A stretch of 11,028 nucleotides of DNA from CAZZEX01 sp964653285 (GTDB taxonomy: Bacteria; Chloroflexota; Anaerolineae; B4-G1). The translations under genes and the position numbers were made by a program. Under the pieces are notes generated by a model. It saw only the letters and a list, made by a program, of their open reading frames with translations, was not told the DNA's origin and ran no database searches. Location: contig CAZZEX010000136.1 of assembly GCA_964653285.1 (NCBI GenBank), positions 1-11,028 of the forward strand, read 5' to 3'. Shown here piece by piece: positions 6,752 through 11,028 of the stretch (the stretch's first letter is position 1; each line of letters opens with the position of its first letter).

Positions 6752-6752
6752 T
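6724..6752 (+). promoter_or_regulatory. Promoter for the uracil-DNA glycosylase gene, inside the rimI end
   Basis: TGGACA (6724-6729, five of six to the -35 consensus) and a perfect TATAAT (6747-6752) are separated by 17 bp. The -10 box includes the TAA stop codon of rimI (6749-6751). Transcription would start near 6759 and give a leader of about 80 nt before the GTG at 6838. This suggests the glycosylase gene is expressed on its own as well as by read-through. Confidence 0.7.
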
Positions 6753-6837
6753 CCTGTGCTGGATAGATGCAGGCCAAGGCAGCCATTGAGTTCGTAACGA
6801 TTTCTTCAACATTCAGAATAATGTAAGGAGGGAGAGC

Positions 6838-7440
6838 GTGTCAGAGTTGGAGGCGCTGGCGGCAGAGGTTGCCAGGTGTACACGGTGTCTCTTGCATCGG
6901 GGGCGTACCAAAGCGGTGCCTGGTGAGGGATCGGGGGATGCTGAGATTATGTTCATCGGTGAGGCGCCGGGCTTCCACGAAGATCAGCAGGGACGCCCGT
7001 TTGTGGGAGCGGCAGGCCGGTTCCTCGAGGAGTTGCTGGAGATTATCGGCCTGAAGCGCGAAGAGGTTTTCATCGCCAATGTCATCAAGTGCCGTCCACC
7101 GGGCAATCGCGACCCGTTGCCCGAGGAGATCGAAGCCTGCAAGCCGTTCCTCGATCGGCAGATTGAACTCATCCAGCCCAAGTTGGTGGTGACGCTAGGC
7201 CGGTTTTCTATGGTGCGGGCTTTTCCAAAGGCACGTATCTCCCGCATTCACGGCCAGCCGCGCAAGATCGGCGGCGTGATCTACTATCCGATGTATCACC
7301 CGGCGGCGGCGTTGCACCAGCCCAGTCTGCGCCGCACTGTGGAGGAGGACATGCGCCGCATCCCTGAGTTGCTCCAGCAGGCAGCGCAGATCGCCGAGTC
7401 CCCACTCCCTCCAGAAGCAGAACAGTTGAGGCTATTTTGA
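6838..7440 (+). CDS. Type 4 (Fe-S) uracil-DNA glycosylase
   Basis: The 200-residue product carries the four cysteines that bind the 4Fe-4S cluster of family 4 UDGs: C14 and C17 (CTRC), C85 (IKCRPPGNRDP) and C101 (ACKPFL). Motif A reads GEAPGFHED (41-49) followed by GRPFVG, and motif B reads HPAAALH (154-160). The enzyme removes uracil, the product of cytosine deamination, from single- and double-stranded DNA as the first step of base excision repair. Family 4 is common in thermophiles and in many bacterial phyla lacking family 1 UDG. The GTG start lies six bases after AGGAGG (6826-6831), which fixes it. A Glu/Leu-rich tail after about residue 180 has no recognised function. It follows rimI by 86 bp and has its own promoter. 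Confidence 0.95.
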   Translation: MSELEALAAEVARCTRCLLHRGRTKAVPGEGSGDAEIMFIGEAPGFHEDQQGRPFVGAAGRFLEELLEIIGLKREEVFIANVIKCRPPGNRDPLPEEIEACKPFLDRQIELIQPKLVVTLGRFSMVRAFPKARISRIHGQPRKIGGVIYYPMYHPAAALHQPSLRRTVEEDMRRIPELLQQAAQIAESPLPPEAEQLRLF

Positions 7441-7468
7441 GATTACAGATTGCAGATTATGGATTGCA
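7441..7468. repeat. 14-bp tandem repeat directly after the UDG stop codon
   Basis: GATTACAGATTGCA (7441-7454) and GATTATGGATTGCA (7455-7468) lie head to tail and differ at two bases. The first base follows the TGA of the glycosylase gene (7438-7440). The inner ATTGCAG resembles the TTGCAGAC unit seen at 4791 and 10471, so the families may be related. No function is evident. Confidence 0.6.
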
Positions 7469-7501
7469 GGTTGTGACTTACGAGAGGCTGGCAGGCAGTA
7501 G

Positions 7502-7906
7502 GTGATCGAATTTATCTCCATCGTCGTGCTCACGTTTGCGCTGGCTTTGATCGTGCTGGGAGCCATCACGATGTGGCTGGAGCGGGGGCGGGGGCGGCTC
7601 CAGGGAATCGCGTTAACCCTGGTCGGGCTGCTCGTCGGCACCGCGTATGCCTTCCTCGGGAGCCGCTTCTCGCTGAAGTTCTTCGACCGTCTGATCGTGC
7701 AAGTGGATTTGCCGGCCTTGATGGCTACGGCCTTCACCTACACGGCGGGCGTGTTGAGCGGCACAGCGCTGGCCGTGGGGCTTTTCCTGTGGGCCACGGG
7801 CCGCTTTCGGCATCGCGTTGAGCGGACGGTGATCGCCTTTGTCGCGGTCGGCGTGCTGGTGGCGCTGGTGGCGACCTTCCTTGCTGTCGCTCTCAGCACG
7901 CCTTAG
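7502..7906 (+). CDS. Small integral membrane protein of unknown function
   Basis: The 134-residue product has four predicted membrane segments (about 3-24, 34-53, 71-98 and 108-131). A short Arg-rich loop, WLERGRGRLQG (25-35), lies between the first two, and RFRHRVERT (101-109) before the last. By the positive-inside rule both basic loops should face the cytoplasm, giving N-out/C-out topology. I recognise no family. Codon usage and GC content match the neighbours, so it is likely a real gene. The GTG at 7502 gives a complete first helix but has only a weak ribosome binding site; an ATG at residue 24 would remove that helix. It follows the glycosylase gene by 61 bp of repeat-bearing DNA, with no promoter that I can see, so it may be read from the glycosylase transcript. 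Confidence 0.7.
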   Translation: MIEFISIVVLTFALALIVLGAITMWLERGRGRLQGIALTLVGLLVGTAYAFLGSRFSLKFFDRLIVQVDLPALMATAFTYTAGVLSGTALAVGLFLWATGRFRHRVERTVIAFVAVGVLVALVATFLAVALSTP

Positions 7907-7911
7907 CAGCG

Positions 7912-8035
7912 CTAGCAGTCTGTCGGAGTGATCGGATCACAGGCACCCATCACGCCACGTATGGGGCATTCTTGACCACGCCCCATATATGGCGGTCTGG
8001 GTCCTCGAAAACTGTTTTCTCCGACAGCCTGCTAG
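7912..8035. mobile_element. 124-bp MITE-like imperfect palindrome with CTAG ends
   Basis: The left arm (7912-7967) and right arm (7980-8035) are both 56 nt, around a 12-nt loop (7968-7979). Aligned without gaps, the outer 17 bp match at 16 positions (CTAGCAGTCTGTCGGAG against CTAGCAGGCTGTCGGAG). The inner 22 bp match at 17, and the middle 17 bp only at about 7. Each poorly matched middle block contains its own perfect small palindrome: GTGATC-G-GATCAC (7928-7940) on the left, GAAAAC-T-GTTTTC (8007-8019) on the right. Both ends carry CTAG, a favoured target of IS630-type (and YTAR-preferring IS5-type) transposases, so the real terminal repeats may be the 13 bp inside it. There is no room for a transposase gene. 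It lies between two convergent genes, so it may also act as a bidirectional terminator. The palindrome is certain; its mobility is inferred. Confidence 0.6.
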
Positions 8036-8179
8036 AACGTCGTTATTTACCATAGCAGGCGCAGCACTACCCTGGCAAGGATGACCGCCCCCACCGGTAG
8101 GCAGCGCTCGTCAATGTCGAATCGCTGGCTGCGGGCCTTGCGTTAGTTCGGCGGCGGCCTCTCGGCGGGAGATTCACCT
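8036..8179. other. Intergenic remainder, no intact gene
   Basis: I see no intact gene, promoter or terminator with a T-run. On the minus strand, 8142-8050 is open for 31 codons before TAA 8049-8047 and reads like a protein tail (SQRFDIDERCLPVGAVILAR), but it lacks an upstream start and may be chance or a gene remnant. The flavoprotein gene stops at 8180 without a clear hairpin of its own. Confidence 0.3.
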
Positions 8180-9076
8180 TTAATGCATCAGCAGGTGATG
8201 ATAGGCCGAGATGGCGGACTTGGCCCCCTCGCCGATGTGCACCAGCGCTTGCTCCGAAACGTGGGTTACGTCGCCAGCAGCGAATACCCCCGGCCAACTG
8301 GTGGCGCAGTATACGTCCACGATGATGTGCCCGCGGCTGTCGCAGTTCACCCACTCCCGCACCAGGTCGGAGTTGGGGGTGCGCGGCAACTTGACGAACA
8401 CGCCCTTGACCGGTATCTCGCGCTTCTCGCCCTCTGGCATTGTGACCACAATGCTCTCAACGAAACGCTCGCCGCACACCTCCCTCACCGCTATGCCTTC
8501 TGCGATCTCGACGTTCTGCATCTGGCGGAGACTGTGCACCAGGGGGGTATCCGGCAGTGGTTCCGGAGCCAGCAGGTAAACCTGGTGCGCCTTGCGGGCC
8601 AGGTCGGCAGCGGCCCATTGAGCGCGCTGTCCCTTTCCTACTACGGCTGCGTCCTTGCCCAGAAACAGGCTGGAGTGAGTGGTCGCCGAGTAGCTCAGGC
8701 CGTAGCCGGTCAGCCGGGTCTCACCCGGCACATTGAGACGCTGTGGCTGAGCGCCCGTCGCTATAATCAGGGTCTGCCCTTCAAAGCGGTCGCCCCGATC
8801 GGTGTCCACGACGAAGGTCTGTTCTCCGGGCATCACCTTGGTCACGCTGTCGAAACGGCGCACGAAGTCCAGGTAGTCGAGTTGGCGGCGGAAAGCGTCC
8901 AGTAGCGTCTCGCCGGTGATGGTCTCCCGTTCCTCCATCTCCTCCAGTTGCATGGCGTAGGTGGTCTGACCGCCCCATCGTTCCGCGATGATCAGTGTCT
9001 CCAGCCGCTGGTTGATGGCCGTCGCTGCGGCGGTGATGCCTGCCGGCCCGCCGCCGATGATGATTAAGTCGTACAT
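8180..9076 (-). CDS. Thioredoxin-reductase-like flavoprotein lacking the CxxC
   Basis: The 298-residue product has the low-molecular-weight thioredoxin reductase fold. FAD is bound by IIGGGPAG (6-13), the ATGAQPQRLNVPGE segment (106-119) and WPGVFAAGDV (261-270). The pyridine-nucleotide domain has a GxGxxA loop, GKGQRA (147-152). Two expected features are absent. The redox-active CATC is SATT (130-133), and the HRRxxxR motif that grips the NADPH phosphate is replaced by LLAPEPLP (168-175). It therefore should not reduce thioredoxin. It may be a flavin oxidoreductase of another kind, such as the ferredoxin/flavodoxin-NAD(P) reductases of this fold; the partner is unknown and NADH preference is only a guess. 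AAGGAGGG overlaps the malic enzyme stop and sits well before the ATG at 9076; the gap is 13 nt, so they are probably one operon. Confidence 0.85.
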   Translation of the reverse strand: MYDLIIIGGGPAGITAAATAINQRLETLIIAERWGGQTTYAMQLEEMEERETITGETLLDAFRRQLDYLDFVRRFDSVTKVMPGEQTFVVDTDRGDRFEGQTLIIATGAQPQRLNVPGETRLTGYGLSYSATTHSSLFLGKDAAVVGKGQRAQWAAADLARKAHQVYLLAPEPLPDTPLVHSLRQMQNVEIAEGIAVREVCGERFVESIVVTMPEGEKREIPVKGVFVKLPRTPNSDLVREWVNCDSRGHIIVDVYCATSWPGVFAAGDVTHVSEQALVHIGEGAKSAISAYHHLLMH

Positions 9077-9089
9077 TGTCTGCCCTCCT

Positions 9090-10457
9090 TTACGCCCACT
9101 CCACCGGCACGGGCGGGATGAGCTCCTTCTCCATCAGGAAGCGGGTCATATCCTGCGCCTGACGGATGGTCGCCTTTGCCTTGCTGAGCAGTTCTTCGTG
9201 GGAGATGCTCAGACGGGCCAAACCCTGCTCCTGCGCTTTCACGCCCACGGCCGCCGCTTCGCGGGGGAAGACCTCCCAGTTGTCCATCGTCGGTAGGATG
9301 TGATCCTCGTCGAGCCCCCGCTCCTCCGCGCAGCGAGCCAGTTCTTCGGCGGCGGCGATAGCCATCTCGTCGGTGATGGTCGTGGCCCGCACGTCTAGCA
9401 CGCCCCGGAAGATGCCGGGAAAGCCCAGCGAGTTGTTGGTCTGGTTGGGGAAATCGCTGCGGCCCGTGCCCACGATGCGTGCCCCGGCCTCCTTCGCCTC
9501 CCAGGGCCAGATCTCGGGGATGGGATTAGCGCAAGGGAAGATGATCGCATCCTCGGCCATCCCCTGCACCCACTCCGGCCGGATCGTGCCCGGGCCGGGC
9601 CTGCTGAACGCGACGCAGAGGTCGGCACCGCGCATCGCCTCGGCCGGCCCCCCGTGCTGTCCCTCGGCGTTAGAGTGCTGACAGATGCGCCATTTGTCCA
9701 CGAACTCGATCTTGCGCCGCGCGATGTCCTCCCGCTCGGGGTGCAGGATGCCTTTGCTATCGCAGGCGACCACGTTGCCGAATTGGATACCGTGGGCCAG
9801 CAGCAGGCGCAGCGTGGCGATGTTGGCCGCGCCGACGCCGATCAGCGCGACCTTGATGTCCTCTATTCGCTTGCCTACCACCTTCAGCGCGTTGATCACT
9901 CCCGCCAGCATGACCGTGGCCGTCCCTTGCTGGTCGTCGTGCCAGACCGGGATATTGACCTGGGGGTCAGTGCGCAGCATGTCGAGCACGCGGAAGCACT
10001 TGGGCTGCGAGATGTCCTCCAGGTTGATCCCGCCGAAGGAGGGCTGGATCAGTTTGACGGCCTGGATGATCGCGTAAGGGTCCCTGGTGTCCAGGCAGAT
10101 GGGGACCGCGTCCACGCCGCCCAGGTACTTGAAAAGCAGCGCCTTCCCCTCCATCACTGGCAGCCCGGCCAGGGGACCAATGTCGCCCAGGCCCAGTACC
10201 CGTGTGCCGTCGGAGACGACGGCGACGGTGTTGCCCTTGTTGGTGTGCTCGTAGACCAATTCCTCGTCCTCGTGGATGGCGCGGCAGGGGGCCGCCACGC
10301 CGGGCGTGTACCAGATGGCGAAGTCGCTAAAGTCGCGGACGACGCACTTGGGCGCGATCTGCACCTTGCCCCGAAAGAAGGGGTGCAGGCGCATCGCGTC
10401 TTCCGCTGGCTTCCTGGCCTTGGCCAACAGTTCCTCTTTAGTAAGTTTAGTAGACAT
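9090..10457 (-). CDS. Malic enzyme, short form without phosphotransacetylase domain
   Basis: The 455-residue product converts malate to pyruvate and CO2 with reduction of NAD(P)+. The catalytic Tyr is in IWYTPGVAAPC (Y50), the catalytic Lys in MEGKALLFK (K105), and metal ligands in NLED (E147, D148) and HDDQQGTA (D174/D175). The Rossmann motif is GVGAAN (207-212), and the NNSLGFPGIFRGVLDVRA block near the C-terminus closes the active site. Unlike MaeB of proteobacteria (about 760 residues) it lacks the phosphotransacetylase-like half, resembling the stand-alone malic enzymes of Gram-positive and thermophilic bacteria. The cofactor cannot be fixed from sequence alone. AGGAGG lies four bases before the ATG at 10457. 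The gene follows pckA by about 80 bp, filled by a repeat array. Confidence 0.94.
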   Translation of the reverse strand: MSTKLTKEELLAKARKPAEDAMRLHPFFRGKVQIAPKCVVRDFSDFAIWYTPGVAAPCRAIHEDEELVYEHTNKGNTVAVVSDGTRVLGLGDIGPLAGLPVMEGKALLFKYLGGVDAVPICLDTRDPYAIIQAVKLIQPSFGGINLEDISQPKCFRVLDMLRTDPQVNIPVWHDDQQGTATVMLAGVINALKVVGKRIEDIKVALIGVGAANIATLRLLLAHGIQFGNVVACDSKGILHPEREDIARRKIEFVDKWRICQHSNAEGQHGGPAEAMRGADLCVAFSRPGPGTIRPEWVQGMAEDAIIFPCANPIPEIWPWEAKEAGARIVGTGRSDFPNQTNNSLGFPGIFRGVLDVRATTITDEMAIAAAEELARCAEERGLDEDHILPTMDNWEVFPREAAAVGVKAQEQGLARLSISHEELLSKAKATIRQAQDMTRFLMEKELIPPVPVEWA

Positions 10458-10470
10458 TTAACCTCCTGTG

Positions 10471-10538
10471 TTGCAAACTTGCACACTTGCACACTTGCAC
10501 GCTTGCAGACTTGCAGACTTGCAGACTTGCAGACTTGC
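10471..10538. repeat. 8-bp tandem repeat array, TTGCAGAC/TTGCACAC type
   Basis: Eight complete 8-bp units run from 10471 to 10534, with a partial ninth TTGC (10535-10538). In order they are TTGCAAAC, TTGCACAC twice, TTGCACGC and TTGCAGAC four times. All differences fall in the last three bases, and TTGCA is constant. The array fills the space between the pckA stop codon (TAG, 10540-10538, which it touches) and the malic enzyme ribosome binding site. An 8-bp unit would break any reading frame, so it is non-coding. The same unit recurs at 4791-4810. Confidence 0.92.
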
Positions 10539-11028
10539 TACTTCCCCGGACACTGCCTTGCGACGGCCGGGTCAATGTTCTTGTCACCATACGCCTTGTC
10601 AAAGTGAGCGCTGAAATCGCTCGCCAGCCTCCTGGCCCGGGCATCGTAGGCTTCCTTGTCCGCCCACGTGTTCCGGGGGAACAGTACGTCGGAGGGCACG
10701 CCGGGGCACCGCCTGGGGACGAGGATGTGGAACGTGGCGTCCTCGACGTACTCCACGTCCTCCAGTTGCCCGGTGAGGGCGGCGTTCACGATCTCCCGCG
10801 TCAGGTTGATGTCCATCCGTGCTCCCACGCCGTAGGGCCCGCCGCTCCAGCCGGTGTTGACCAGGTAGACCCGGGTGGCGTGCTTCTGCATGCGCTTGCC
10901 CAGCATGCGGGCGTACACGTCGGGGTTGCGGGGCATAAAGGGTTCGCCGAAGAAGCGGGAGAAGGTGGACACAGGGTCCACGATGCCCGTCTCTGTGCCA
11001 GCCAGTTTGCTCGTGTACCCCATCAGGA
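10538..11028 (-). CDS. pckA: ATP-dependent phosphoenolpyruvate carboxykinase, C-terminal part
   Basis: Only the last part of the gene is in the window, about 163 residues; the frame stays open through the right edge, so the ATG at 11023 is internal. The sequence LMGYTSKLAGTETG, FGEPFMPRNPDVYARML and LVNTGWSGGPYGVGARM matches the C-terminal domain of ATP-type PEP carboxykinase, where the conserved GYT(S/A)K(L/V)AGTE segment belongs to the nucleotide-binding region. The C-terminal LFPRNTWADKEAYDARARRL block is also typical of the family. The enzyme converts oxaloacetate plus ATP to PEP, CO2 and ADP, the entry step of gluconeogenesis, and can run in reverse in some fermenters. It precedes malic enzyme in the same direction, so both enzymes around the C3/C4 node may be co-expressed. 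The TAG at 10540-10538 touches the repeat array. Confidence 0.94.
   Translation of the reverse strand, partial: LMGYTSKLAGTETGIVDPVSTFSRFFGEPFMPRNPDVYARMLGKRMQKHATRVYLVNTGWSGGPYGVGARMDINLTREIVNAALTGQLEDVEYVEDATFHILVPRRCPGVPSDVLFPRNTWADKEAYDARARRLASDFSAHFDKAYGDKNIDPAVARQCPGK

Noticed and set aside
8183..8905. 240-codon plus-strand frame opposite the flavoprotein gene
   Set aside because: It is antisense to a gene with FAD motifs and a strong ribosome binding site, and has no motif of its own.
10471..10538. CRISPR array
   Set aside because: Units are 8 bp and directly adjacent, with no spacers; no cas gene is present.
9654..10607. 317-codon plus-strand frame opposite malic enzyme
   Set aside because: It runs through the non-coding 8-bp repeat (giving a periodic Leu/Gln/Thr/Cys stretch) and across two genes on the other strand.

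Overview
The window is a stretch of bacterial chromosome, mostly GC-rich and densely coded. Gene content (a tsaE-tsaB-rimI block followed by a type 4 uracil-DNA glycosylase, a DUF4349 lipoprotein, an ATP-type PEP carboxykinase and a short malic enzyme) and the style of the intergenic repeats suggest a member of the Chloroflexota (Anaerolineae-like). That placement is inferred from recalled gene context, not computed.

Positions 1-1282 look different from the rest. This part is visibly less GC-rich and holds broken or remnant genes: the C-terminal end of a UvrD/Rep-type helicase behind two stop codons, a small gene with a strong ribosome binding site whose frame is broken after 57 codons, and a third open stretch with no start. 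It reads as decayed accessory DNA beside the intact backbone.

Positions 1283-4722 carry three minus-strand genes: comM (Mg-chelatase-like AAA+ ATPase), a DUF4349 membrane lipoprotein with a fresh 27-bp internal duplication, and a metallophosphoesterase. Divergent from these, 4942-6751 is a compact plus-strand operon, tsaE-tsaB-rimI. Its promoter is a good TTGTCG-17-TATAAT. TsaE and TsaB belong to the tRNA t6A37 machinery, and RimI is the N-acetyltransferase often found with them. A second promoter sits across the rimI stop codon and should drive the type 4 uracil-DNA glycosylase (6838-7440). A small four-helix membrane protein of unknown function follows (7502-7906).

The right-hand third is a minus-strand set entering from the right edge: pckA (C-terminal part only), malic enzyme, and a thioredoxin-reductase-like flavoprotein that has lost its CxxC and its NADPH-phosphate motif. 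The first two act at the PEP-pyruvate-oxaloacetate-malate node, and the third overlaps the malic enzyme stop with its ribosome binding site.

The most notable non-coding features are (i) a 124-bp imperfect palindrome at 7912-8035, with equal 56-nt arms, 12-nt loop and CTAG at both ends, which looks like a MITE; (ii) an 8-bp tandem repeat (TTGCAGAC type) upstream of two separate minus-strand genes; and (iii) a 14-bp tandem repeat directly after the glycosylase stop. I saw no rRNA or tRNA gene, CRISPR array or complete transposase. I did not find a new multi-gene system.
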